Positions 1 through 13,191 of a stretch of 64,000 nucleotides of DNA are shown piece after piece. A program made the position numbers and the translations under genes. The DNA lies in contig CM073591.1 in NCBI GenBank assembly GCA_037074705.1, positions 130,393,032 through 130,457,031 on the forward strand, in the 5' to 3' direction. Numbering within the stretch: the stretch's first letter is position 1; every line of letters starts with the position of its first letter. The stretch comes from Zhengitettix transpicula (Eukaryota > Arthropoda > Insecta > Orthoptera > Tetrigidae). Below the pieces are notes generated by a model. It was not told the origin of the DNA. It was given only the letters and a program-made list of their open reading frames with translations, and did no database searches.

Positions 1-1404
1 TATTTGCAAGATTTATCAAATTTCGTCAGGACCTTTAGAAATCGTTATATATACGACCACTTTCTACAATTTTTTGCTCCGACAATGCTTCTACTGTTTT
101 ATGTAATTTTGGAGTCTTCATAAGAAATGTTTCGGCATTGTGGAAAAACAGAGTTGCGGCGTATTTTTGTTTTCAATATTTAATATCAGTGCAATATTAC
201 GAAACAGAATTTCTGTAGAAGTATCAACCAACTAAATTGCATGCCGATTGGCACTTTCGTAATAAATTATATCTAGTAATGTTAAATGTGACTCTTTTTG
301 AAATAATAAAGGTAATAATGATAAACCGTATACGGTCTTCAAGATAAATGATTATTTTCTTATCCTTTCGCCAATTGTCCTCAGAAAAGGAGAATGATTT
401 ATGTATATTTACGTTTAATCTTAAGAAAATCATCGCGCAATCATCGTGTACAATAATAGCTGGGAGTGAAGCCAAAATTTGCAGTAGTATCACGTAAATT
501 TCACTAGTTGACGTACTTTTGTGTCTAATGATTAGAAATTCAGCGATAAATACCGCGCAACGTTTCTGCAATTCTTGTTGCTTTCGTCAGGTAATTGAAA
601 AACGTAAGAATGACACCGCACTAACAAGGTTTGGATACTTCTTTATCTAATTAGCATACTTTTAACACCGACTTGTTATATTATAATTAAAAACTCAGCT
701 TAAGGATCTATTCGTTTTGATTTTTGTATATTTGTGTTCCATATCCCATCATTTATCTTGGTGTCTTATTTTTTTTATGTTACAGGTCTCTCCAGCGAGA
801 CAAAACAAACTATCAGAAATATAGTTGTACCGTAAGTATCCAGTAACTATTTTATATAAATGCGTAGTGAGTCATTGAATATTTAAAATTTAATATCCTG
901 CACCTCGTCGGTGCTCTGCAGATTTCCATTTTTATAAGGCTTACTGTTAAACTTCTTATATTTTTCTGGCATTAAAGTACAATTATACAAGTTCACAATC
1001 GAATTTATGACTTTTATTGACTGTTGTCTAGTTGATACTTAAAATACAGGTTCAACTATCAAATTCTTAGTTATCATCATTAAATTAGAGACATAATTCT
1101 AGAAATGTCATAAGTTTTACGCAATTAATATTTAGAATGTTATTTATTCTGACTATATCATTTTATCGAATTAGAAACAAATAATTAAATTAGGGACAGG
1201 GTAAAAATTATTATGGAGATATTTTTTTACAAAAGTTATTTATTATACATAAATATTTATACTGTGTCATTGCAATTATTTGAATTGAGCATCGCACCAA
1301 AGTTAATTTACTACCAAAATTTGCAGTCATCATTGATATAGTATGAATTTTAGTCGTACTGATTAGTTGATTACAATATATTACTTGAATTGCATGTTTA
1401 CATG
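1..1404. other. AT-rich intergenic stretch
   Basis: No coding pattern, splice-ordered exons or recognisable transposon proteins are visible on either strand. The only structured item is the hammerhead-like repeat at 560-593. CpG is common here (about two dozen in the first 600 bases), unlike the CpG-poor right end of the window. Confidence 0.6.
560..593 (-). ncRNA. hammerhead-like motif, family HH1, copy a
   Basis: Read on the minus strand the site has CTGACGA, a 4-bp stem GCAA/TTGC around a 6-base loop, then GAAACG. CUGANGA and GAAA are the two conserved core strands of hammerhead ribozymes. An ACGT upstream (about 612-615) could pair with the ACGT of GAAACGTT as helix III. Two unpaired A before the stem and one after it depart from the canonical core, so activity is doubtful. 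The same repeat occurs at about 20.0, 24.5, 24.8 and 42.0 kb. Confidence 0.45.
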
Positions 1405-1490
1405 TGCTTTGCTGAGTTTGAATTTGTATCACAGCATCTGTGGCCCATGACAATATTTAAAAACGAGGGGTGTCACAAAATATAAGAACA
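1405..1490 (-). repeat. dispersed repeat, inverted relative to 2861-2990
   Basis: The reverse complement of this segment closely matches 2861-2990, sharing blocks such as TTCTTATATTTTGTGACACC, ATGGGCCA and GATGCTGTGATA. The partner copy carries about 40 extra bases. Together they bracket the last PGRP exon. The repeat family is not recognised. Confidence 0.7.
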
Positions 1491-2419
1491 AAATTATTGG
1501 GATAGCAATGAAAATAATAATAATCAGATTGATTCTTTTTTCAATAATTTATTGACGTTTTAACGTATTCACGACTTGCATTTATTTTAACTAGATTATT
1601 GCTCATTCAAAGTGGCAATGGGTTACATTGCAATTCCTGGGTTTCGGACTGCACATAGCCAGTGTCTCTTCTCCTCGGTCGTATCTTTTGTTTTTCTGGA
1701 CCATTTTTAGAAAATTAGGACTATACTAACACGGAATTGAACTAGGAAGATGGATGGAATGGTTAAATTTCGGTATTCTTTTCGTTCATCCGGCTCAAAT
1801 ATGGTTTTAGAAAGAATACTCCGGATAATCGTCGATGTTCCAACTAAAAGACTGCTTCTCCAAAAGCGAAAAAACACTCCTTGAATATAATAATGACAAT
1901 ACGATCACCAAAAACGTTCAAATATGATATCACACTTGGTTTATAACTTTGAACACTTTCGTTCTGCATGCCAAGTCTGAAATGACAGGTCACATTCACA
2001 TTTCACAAAATCATTGGGTGGATCGTTCTGACAAAAACGTTTCTGTGGGAAGATCTCGCCAATCAGTAAATAAGATATTAGAGGTCCGGAAATAATGTGT
2101 GGACTGCTTTAACTTAAATGCAAACTTGTCATATCGTAAAATATATTATAAAGAAAAGTTATCAATTTTCTACGACTGATTTATTATTATTATTATTACA
2201 GGAAAATGTAATGTCTGTCCGTAGTATCCAATTTCGTCCAAATTGAAATGCTGTGTCGATGAGCAAGGACTGACACTACACCAAACTAGGTGGTAGTATT
2301 GAATGTTGTATAAAACTGTCGGTTCCACAAACTCACTTTAAAAAACAAGATGAAACATAAATATAATATATAAATATTGGTTCGTGCGTTTAATTAGAGT
2401 TCGCGGATGAATGACTTTT
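1491..2419. other. 3' flank of the PGRP gene
   Basis: AT-rich DNA downstream of the PGRP poly(A) signal. I see no open coding pattern, tandem array or transposon terminus. Confidence 0.6.
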
Positions 2420-2425
2420 TTTATT
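2420..2425 (-). promoter_or_regulatory. poly(A) signal AATAAA of the PGRP gene
   Basis: AATAAA on the minus strand, 73 bases past the PGRP stop codon, inside an A-rich stretch. It is the first canonical signal after the stop, which predicts a 3' UTR of about 90-100 bases. Confidence 0.6.
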
Positions 2426-2497
2426 TAAAAAAAGTAAACCAATTGATACTCGTATGAAGTGTTCTATCACAGTCGCTGTTTGAGATGTGTGTGTTGG

Positions 2498-2700
2498 CTA
2501 CGTCCTGGGTACGATGTCTATGAGAGGCGACCACTGTGGCCAACTCTGGATCTCCTGGTAGAGCGCGCCCCCGGGGCACTCCGTGTCGCGGACTTGCCGG
2601 TGGCCCACGAGCTGGTAGTCGGAACGTATCTGACCATCAAGCACTCCGCTGCGTATCAGATCTTTCGCCTGCTGCAGCATCTCCTCTGTCGGGAGGTCCT
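2498..2700 (-). CDS. PGRP exon 4 (C-terminal, stop codon)
   Basis: Follows the acceptor TTTCTCGCAG at 2701-2710. The one base left by exon 3 plus the first two bases complete Gln129. It encodes residues 129-195 with [12 protein letters not shown], which carries zinc ligands H162 and C170, and ends PRT-TAG. GC content is far above the surrounding intron DNA. Confidence 0.9.
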
Positions 2701-5700
2701 CTGCGAGAAAAAAAAAATTATCATCATTGAATTACCCTCATTCTCAATACCACAAAGATACAGTCCACACGCTTCAATCAGCAAGAATATTCTTGACCAT
2801 TTTTAATTAACTATGAGTTAAATTAAAAATAACTGAACTGCGTCAAATAGGTGAGCAGAAATTCTTATATTTTGTGACACCTCTCGATATTAAATATTGT
2901 CTAAGGGCCAGTTAAAAATATACACGCAACAACATTTGTCATGGGCCATAGATGCTGTGATAAAATTCAAACTCAGCAAAAGGTTGACAAAAATGACTTA
3001 AAAGATAGACAACAAATGAAAATTCGAAGAATTTAAAACATTTTGTTAGATTTTTGGGTGAAGCACCCAGATAATTAGGAGTTATTTCTTAATCTTATAG
3101 GTGCATAAGTACTTGGTTTCAACTATATAGTTAATTTAACTCGCACCATTTTCTCGCTGTTGTCATTCTTTTCGAAGTTCCAGGTTCCGGTGTCCATTCG
3201 CCTCATTTTTGCGTATCTCTGCAGTTTCACGGTCCACGTAATAGAAACTCCGACTTATAATTCTACATCATTGACATTAAATTTAAAATCTTAGTATTTA
3301 TTAAACTCTTCTTTCGTTTCTGTATGGCGAACCTTGAAAATGCACGTACAAAATTTTATATAATCATCGTCAAATAAATACGGTCTAGATTTGTCGATTT
3401 GTAAACATAATTTTGCCCCCAAGAGCAGAAGAAATGTTTCGAAAGGTTATTCAACTGACTTAAAAGAACCTATAGACGGATATCCATGCTTCGACATTCT
3501 TTTAAAGAAAATAAAAGCAAAAATTTAATAAAAGAAATAAATTGATGAACCTATTTGTCCATACGTTTTAGTCTTAATTTTCGTACTTTATCACTGTTAA
3601 AACAGCTAAACGAAACACATAACCGCACTACACAATACAGTATTAACGACCATAAATAACAATATGTCCGCATATATGACAAAATAAGAGCGTAAATGGT
3701 ATTAATAGGCTAACACAGGACTTTCCCGATCTAAATATGAATTAAACATTCTTTCATCCTGGCTTTTAAAGCACTTTCTTTTGTCCAATATAGCATAGTA
3801 GTCAATCATTTCGTTAAATTTCTTAAACTGCATTATGTATAACAGTGAGTTATGAGAAAATGACGCAATCGGCTATGACGTCAAGACACTTCAAACCGTT
3901 TCCTTTTCGATCTGCGTCAAATATCCCTTTATTGCTTCCACACCAAGCCTATTTCATTTAGGTGTTGAATTTTCAAAATTTCTTTTTTATTGGTTTATTA
4001 TATATATATAATTCCCAGATTTTTTTGTTATTATAGATGTTTTTGACGGTAAGTTGTGGACGCAATAGTAAAATTGTTCGCTCACCGATGAGCAGGGAAA
4101 TTAAAAATTGAAAGCCTCAGTTGCGACAAAGTGGAGAATGACATTTGATTGGCAGATTTCAATTGAGAACAATGTTTATAGTTCGTGGGTAAAGGTAAAG
4201 GTGATGCCTGTGCTAGGCGAGGTTGCAATTATGTCCAAATAGAGTTCAATATTAGTTTTGAATATAAAAAAAGGTATATTTCGGTGGATCACTGTAACAA
4301 TGACCAGTTTCAACGGTTAAAACTTCTTGGGCGTTGGCGATCGTATTTGCTAATTGACTGGTGCCTGCGGGCGAAACATCATGTGTCCGTAGGCGGGATG
4401 GTATTGTCTGGAGCTCTAACAGGATTTCCTTATTTTTCGTAAGTTTTAGTGTTAAGTGTAGTAAAGTATATATTTTAACATTTATTTACTTAAATATCAA
4501 TTAATTTTCTATGGGATTCAATGCCATTATGAATTTAATAACAAAATTAATTAATTATTGTTTTAACATTTTAAAAGTTTTTAGGTTTGTGCATACCGAT
4601 TTGTTTGTTAAAATGATATTCAGTTACTTACGTCTGAAGTCGCCAATGAACACGATGCCAACGCTCATGAAGTTGTACTTCGGTGCATGTGCACCAACTT
4701 TTCCCCAACCACGACCTTCGTAAACGTTACCGTCGCCTCCCACTGCAAAACTGAAAAAAGAGTTTGAGGATGTATCAGTCATATTTATAATATGCTTAAA
4801 ATCACACGAGTCATAGTTATCAATATTTTACACCATATTCATCATCACTGTATATGGAGAGAAACTGTGGGCGTAATAAAATTCACTTTTGAGTTTACTG
4901 AAGCGATTTTCTGTTTTATCGTCCAGAATTTTCGTGTTTGATTTAAACTTTATTATATAGTTTTCAAAATATTCCTTGAAGTTTGAAAATAGGTATAGGT
5001 AATTGCAAGTACTGTGGATTATAACCAAGGTCCAACATAAATAATACATCTTTGTGTTATGTAGATTAAGATACTTGACGATCAAATGACTTAAAATTAA
5101 TAACATTTATTGTAAAATGCAAACAAAACATAATGAAAAAATTTCGTATAATACAAAATTAAGAAATTTAAATTCTATATTCCTCGAATTCATAATGTGC
5201 ATAATTATTTTTGCACAACCAAAAAAAAATTCGAAAACTTGTAGACATCTATAATTTTGTCAGTATACATTAATAATATTATATTTAGAATGAAAGCTTG
5301 GTGTCCTATAAATACAAAATTAATTAATAAATTGAATAATTTACTGCAATTAAATTTAACCTTTGTTGCAGTTCTAATTAAAATAAAGTTTTAAATATAC
5401 AGAAAATTACGACGCGTCATAGAAGCGATATACCAGGGTAGCGTGCACGCTCGCATTCAATTTTTACATGAATCATATACGATTGTTAAGTACCCACCAC
5501 AATTAAAATAATTATATTAATTAATTTTATACTGCAATGTTTAAATATACCCAACCATGTCTTCCGAAAAATAGTAAATTGCACAAGGGGCGCGAGAGTT
5601 TATGGGGAGACTAGAAATTCTGTTAGTGTCCTTGTTGAATGTAGTATATTTTTTGTTTGTACTTTCATTTATTTAAGTTGTTAAGTTTAGTTTCGAGTTA

Positions 5701-8700
5701 CTTTCCTTTAATGTTGTGTAGTATTATGTGGTTTCTTTTGTTATACTCTATATTTCTACATTGTAAATGTTAATACACATAATTTATATTAAAATTACGC
5801 ACTAATTAAATAGTAATATTATCACAATATGCCATTTTGACTGTATTAACATATAAATAAATCTTTTTATACATATGGATAGACTGTTTTAATGTGGGTA
5901 CAATAAACGTATTGCTATAGTACTGACTTGTATCCGATGTCACTCCATCCGCGTTTGATCTGGTGCATGTCCTGCATTGAGCGCATGGCTGCCTTGCAGT
6001 CCTCCGTTGTATTACAGAAGCCGGGGATGTAGGTGTGATGTATCACCACGAAAGGCACTGGGGCGGTGATGTTCTCCGGAGAAATGGGCGGCCGCGCTCT
6101 CCACTCGGCTCTGGATATCACGACGGGACTTTGGTCAGGATCTGAGACAAAATTGATATTTTTTCATTGACACACCAAAGGTGTAGACAGGCTATGTATA
6201 GGGTAATATACATAGTGGCAACTCCCCTCTTATAGCATAGAAAGGGAGTGAAAGGGGGGATGCGGAAAGGTAGCCAAGGGTTAACTAGGGCCCCCGGACT
6301 ATGGTATAAGGATCCTATCCGGCAATTCGCCTCAAAGTGATGCAGGGAAAACCCTAGAAAAACCTGCATCAGGTAGGTCGGGCATTTGGTACTTGTCCCA
6401 CGCCGTTCCGATGGCGGGAGAGGAGTTTACTGTGGGGACGCAGCATTCCCTTCTCCGTACCTCGACCAGTTTAGGAGGCAGCTGACCGACTGTTCTAATG
6501 GGAACAGCGGACAACTCTTACCGTATGCCCAAGGTCTGTGACCCCGGAACATACACCTCTCAAAACAGGCCGAGGTACCTTAGTTCAAAAACGGAGAGGT
6601 AAAGGCATCCCCAAAGGTAGCCCCTTCGTATCTCTCCTACAAGGTTCTACCTGCGAGAGAATATCCCTCGCAGGTACTGCCTACGAGAGAGTAGCCCTCG
6701 CAGGTCTTGTTGTAGGACCCACCAAAGAAGAAGAAAAGATATATAAAGCTGCTGCGGCCGAAAATATTCCGAATTCATTGGTTAAAGATGGCTGCAGGGG
6801 TTAAGCACGATCGCTCAACATTACCTGAAATTAACGTGGATGAGAATACAATCTGCTCTAAAATTAATGCTAAATATTTTCATCATGATTTACATTAAAA
6901 TCGCTCCATACTATGATAATACCAAGCGATTAGAAACATTAATTCCGGAGAGAGAGACGCAGAAAGTTGAGATAGTCGCCTCTCCGGAGGATGAACAAAG
7001 TAATGACGCAAATGTATAATGGAAACGGGTAGCCAATGTGTGCAACGGGGATGTAAAGAAACTGAGAGAATTTGTCTCGCTGAATTTTGCCAAAACGTAC
7101 TAGTGTGTTGGACTTAACCTGTTATCGCTGACAGTAAATCAGTTCTGAAACTTTTAGAGTGGTGAATCATTTCACGTCAGAACCATTTTTTCCGTTTCCT
7201 CTTTTTTGTATATTATTTGCACATATATTGTATGTATTGCATTTGTACTTCTCAGTGATCCGATTATATTTCCTTGCTTCGTGTGCATTAAAATCTCGCG
7301 TCGAAAGAAACCATAAGATGTACAGTGTTGCGGTAAAAACTGACTGGCGGCTGTGAATAGTGCATTGAGCAGTTCACAGCAGAACCCCAAAAGATAATAT
7401 CATCCAAAAAAGGACTTGAAAAATTGTTACACTCCGCCCTCCACACAATCAAAAGGTACTAAAGTAATTACAACAAGATATATAATTGAAAAATCCGCCT
7501 ATAGGTGGGTAATTTAATCGATAACTTTTCTCGAAAATTATTTATACTATAATACAAATGAGAGGCGAGAACCACGAAAGAAAATAAATTTTGTGAAATC
7601 AATAAAGCCATTGTCTTCAGAGCTTTACCGTACTGTAAAATAGTATAAATTTATTATACATATAGCTTAAATATGTCTTCAGTCCATATCATTATCATGA
7701 CTCATTATGGATTTTATTACTTTCATATTACACGCTTAGAATTGTTTCATTGAGCTCAAATCCGTTTCACGTATATTTCTCAACTCCAATAAGTTTTTCT
7801 GGTTAGAATAATTTTGTCAAGAAAAATGTAATTATATCATTTCAAGTATTGATCGTAAAAAAAATTATCTCATTTCATTTTAAACCGCTTGCTAAATTAT
7901 GAAGATTGTGTATGTTTTGTATTCTTCGTACAACGCATACATTTTGAGAAATGGTGTTTGTAGAATATGAATAACCAAAGCCGAGTTACGCAAAGAATAC
8001 TAAATATATCGCGAGAGTTGCATTCCATTTGGGGTGTTGGGGTACGGTGGTGTCACCTCAATAGCTATTCTTGAATCTCAGACATTCGACATATTTCTTA
8101 AAGTTCTCACTTCCCGAGAGCTTATTCCACTCTAAAACTACGTCTCATGAATTGTTGCCTCTCGCCCGTTCCGCCTGCCATGTACCATTAATAATGCACC
8201 AATTATATAGAGTAGTAACAACCAATGGAAATCAAACTACGATTAATTTAATACTTTTAATCCGCACATGTGTTTTGGAGATAAAGGCGACGAAAGGTTA
8301 ATGAGCTATTGACAGATTGAGACCAATTACATGTTTTTTGGGTTCAATTATTTGGTATCAAAGACCTTATTGCAGTCTTCAGATCTTCCTTTTAATTACG
8401 CTGGACCATCCCATTGCTGGCCTCGTTATCATGACAGACGAGGAAGTTAAAACGTATGCTCATGCTCCGTTCCTTTGGTACAGTAATTGGTACTTTTTTT
8501 TTTAGAGTAACAGGCTACATGATGGTAATCCACTTGGTGGCAACTGCGCTTTAATAGCATAGGAAGGGATTTGAAAGGGGGTGCGGAAGGGTAGAGGAAG
8601 GTAGCCAAGGGTTAACTAGGGCTCCCGGACTATGGCTTAAGGATCCTATATAGCATTCACATGAAAGTTATGCAGGACAAACCCTAGAAAACCTGTGTCG

Positions 8701-11700
8701 CCGAATTTAGTTCTTGTCTCACGCCTTTCCGATAGCTGGAGCTGGGTTTTCTGTAGGGGCGCAGCATTCCCTACTTCGTGCCTCGACCAGTTTAGGAGGC
8801 AGATAGCCATACACTGATTCTGATAAATATAAAAGTAATTTTTCTAGCTTCGAGATCCATCGTATTTTCTGTTGATCCGCCCTCTAGGCCCAGAACAACT
8901 TTGTATCCTCGTCCTCTTTATCTGTCACTGTCACTGGTATTTGGGTACATACATTGTTCATTATTGCTATTTGGTATCATATTTCTATCAAGAGTACTCT
9001 TAAAGAAAAGTAAAATGGAAGACACTTTCACGAAATAGTCAGCTGAATTGTGACAGTGTTGTGAGTGAGTTATGGGTATTCTTACTTGATCGTAATGTAT
9101 TTTTAATACAAACGGTTGAGCGTAATAACCGTTGAGCGTTGTGGTGCTTATATTTGGCAAGGCCGATGATGCTGTCGCAATGATAGTAGTAGATTAGCGA
9201 CGCCTTCGATTAGGTCCGCGGCTCCAAGGCCTCGCTCACCTATGCGCACCTTGCACAATCACCTCGCGATTTTCGCCGCTTTCTGCGGATTTCTCATGAG
9301 TACATTCAAAAGAAATTCGGAAGAATTGGTCCGAATTTTGTAACTTTGACTTGTGTAAAATTTGCCCCTGAGCTGCAAATGTGTATTTCTTGGACACTGT
9401 CGTACAAATCATTCTTTCATATTAATGAAATATAATATATTCATTATTATATATATTCATATATTATTTTTGCTGTGATGTATTTTAATTGATGAATTTA
9501 TCTCAGTACCGTGCTATATGGGAGTTTTTGTCTGCATAGGATATTTGGGATGTTTAATGGTTCAATATAACATTTAGTTGTATGAAATATAATTACTGAT
9601 GTAACCGTATCGAATGAATCCAAAGCTTTCTCAAACCTGGTCCATACTATCGAGGTTAGGTCCAAAAACCACGACCAAAGTCTATATCTTGTTAAGTGTG
9701 ATCGATCTTCATATTGCACAGATTTATTTGTAAATAGTTCACTTCCTTTAATGTTTATTTGTCCAGAGGATCTTGTTTGTAAATAATTGGCAATGATAAA
9801 TTAAAATGTCTTCAAAATGATTTTTGTTAATTTCATTATTTTGTAAGAATCTGCGAACAAAATATTTTATATTATTGTCGAAGAAATGCTGCTCTGTTAA
9901 TAAATCATGATGGAATAGGACATTTAATCCAGAAAACTGTAATCAATGTGTGTATTTTAAATTAAGTATTGGAGGGTCGTTTGTTGGAGTGGTATTTCCA
10001 CACGCGAAATGTGAAAGATTGTCGATACACTGTTGGAAATGTTACGAGCGATATTTTCATTGTCAATTGCTTAGATATTACGGAAGGATTTCATCTGAAA
10101 TATTGCTATTATATTGGCGTTACACAAGAGGAAACAATTGATAGGATCCATCATAGTCACGGGGATGACGCTTAAGGACATCCATCATTTTCGTTCCCTA
10201 CTACTTTACGAGACTACGAGAGTTTTTTTTACTATTACACCAGTTGTAAATGTCTCTGAAAATGAAATGTGTCATAATATTTTTAACAGAAACTTCAGGA
10301 AAATAGTCGAACCATAGTCTACCACGATTTGCCATTGAAATGGATTTCGGGATAGCTAAATACTGTACAATAGCTGAAATTAATGACATGTTACAACAAA
10401 TCGCAAATATAATTGTGTTTTGTTATAACATAATTGATGATAGTAGGATCCCCGTAAAATCAAAAAAAAAATCCTAAAATACAATCACACATCTGAACGT
10501 TTATTATGCGAACTTTTAGTTAAATTTTCATCGTTTTGTATTTGGCAATAAGACAAAATATATTTTTACAGAAACTACTGGATTATAATAGAATTACTCT
10601 AGATATTAGTTTTTAGCACAAATTAAATTTGTTCTTCAATGCTGTCAAATGTTAATGGCGCATGTAGATTGTAAGTTAATATAGTATTCATAAAACTACT
10701 TAGAATTAGAGAAAAAAATATGCACTATATTCTTTATACGAGAAACATACTCGGCTTTCTTTCATGTTTTGGTGTTGTTTCCTGTAATACATTAATATAG
10801 AATGTAATTTCTGCGTTTTCCTCTGTCTGATTCATTTTGACACATTGACTATTTTTTTTGTTTTCAGATATGTTTTCGAACACACTTTATTACGTAAATT
10901 CCGTCTTATTTGCTCATAAATGACAATTGTACACTTAAACTTATAAATTTGTTTTAATGGGGGTTATTCTCTCTCACATGACTTAAATTACCATTATTCC
11001 TGTACCGAAAATTTCCGTAGAACTTAACGACCATGCTACGAATACTATGAACTGAACCCGTTGTGCACATAATGACGAAGTTCATTATATCTGCGTTTCC
11101 GGTTGCCAAACACTTCAAAATGTACCGGATTCACGGAAAAACGAGGAAGTTATGCTGATCGTGGGCGCACTCAAATATTAGCGTGCATTATGAACATTAA
11201 CTGTATAATTTCCCGTATTTCAACAGATATCCGTAATCTACGATCATGACCTCATTATTAAATATCAAACAATATTGAAATTAAAATACTTTCATGCATT
11301 TTTAATTTTTCAATTTAAGGAAACGTATATATATATTAGTAATGATTCGTGGACCTCAAATGTCACCATTGTTTAAGTTGCACAAAGAAGTTTGTAACGA
11401 GTACTGTTTGGTAAGAACAGAAGAGATCGCTTGAGGAATGACAGAAGTCGAAGCAAAGTAATAGACGTAAAGGAACGTATTAGAAGAATGAAATTATAGT
11501 GTCTGGGACACACGAAACATAGAATATATGGCCAGAGTACAAGGAAAGTTCTAGAAACAATAAGCGACCTAGAGCTAGCCCATTTGATAAATGAGAAGAA
11601 CATCAAGAAAAGGGTATGGACGAAGTGGAGGAAAGAAATCAAATCTGGAGATAAATGTGAGGCAGAAGTATGCTGGTAAAGTGCCAATATTAATTAGGGA

Positions 11701-13156
11701 GGCTGTTTCCTGTTGAAACAGTTGATGACATATTATCCTAGTTGGTAATAGAAGAAACGATTTTCTGTCGTTATAACACCTTACGTAAATATGTATGAAT
11801 CCCTCATTTAACTTATTTTAGAAAATAATGGATTCATTATTTCCCGATGCCGTTATCAATTAATTCTTCACAAATTATGCATGAAATAATTAAAATAACC
11901 GTGAATCCTGAAGTATTTTCCTTTAAACGATAATCTAAATATTATTATTTAAATATATTTTACGGCGATCTATTCACATATACGTTGTTGTAATTTGACG
12001 ACGGTATATTAAAATGGCATTAGTTTAAATGGGATAGAATTTCTATTATTGTGTGCATTGCACATTGTTTCGTAAATATTTTCGATACACAAATTTATAT
12101 CGTAAAACAAAACAAAAATTACAGAAATTATAAAGGACTAGAACTGAGTATAAAAACAGAAAGGACGTCAATATAAAACATAAAAAATAATTGCTTCGCC
12201 TGTATATTGCTTAGAGTCGAGTCGTTTTAATATGTCTTTACGTTTCATCAATTACGAAATTATAAACTGATATAATCTAATTCCTCTCTGTCAATCTTTC
12301 ATCACGCTGACTGTTTTGGTGGTAGGACAGATTTCTCTGTCGATTATTAATGTAAGAATATTCTTAGCGATATCAATCCGGTATCCGATGGTGAAACTGA
12401 TTTTAACTTTCGGCAAGGGATTTTCTTCGCTTTGCATAAAAATAACTGTTATTCTCTGAAGCGGTAATTAACTTTGAGATCATCTTAAATTGTCGTCCAC
12501 CCGTTTGAAATAGTTGATACTTGAAAAGTTCTTTCTGCCCAATTTAGTTTATTTTTTAAGGGCCACGTAAGAAGGTAAACAAAATATTTGTCGGCACGTG
12601 TATGCGTGGAGATAATATTTTAGATAACGCTAAGAAGTTACAAAAAGGTTAAAAATCAAAGAAATGTGATACTCGACTAATAATTTCTAAGTAACGTGAT
12701 AAAGAAAACAGACCTGTGCTAATACTATACATTGTTGCCAAAAGCTAACCCTAACGGTTATCATGCACCGTGTTGTTATTCCCTTCTGAATAACGAGATT
12801 ACCCTCATAGTTATGTTATGTTCAAGGACTTATTCAATTTTATTTGACCTTTATTGCATGAATAGCAGAGAAAAACCATACAGAAACTCAAATTTATGCT
12901 TTAATACAATATTTCAATTATTCTTTTTTAAACCATAGACCCCCTATATTTATGGAATGTATATTTTAAACAAGCATGATTTAATCCTTGTATTAAAACA
13001 TAAATTTGAGGACCAGTATGGTTTTCCTTACTAGAAATGACTTCTAAAATAAATAAAGCTGAATATTGTTGTCTTGAATCGTATTGATATAATTTCCTTT
13101 GCGGAATTTATTTTACTATAGAACACAAGAAATATATATTTTTGCATTATATATAG

Positions 13157-13191
<35 letters not shown>

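Noticed and set aside
11373..11687. 104-codon open frame on the minus strand
   Set aside because: Low-complexity hydrophobic translation; the opposite strand fits a LINE tail better.
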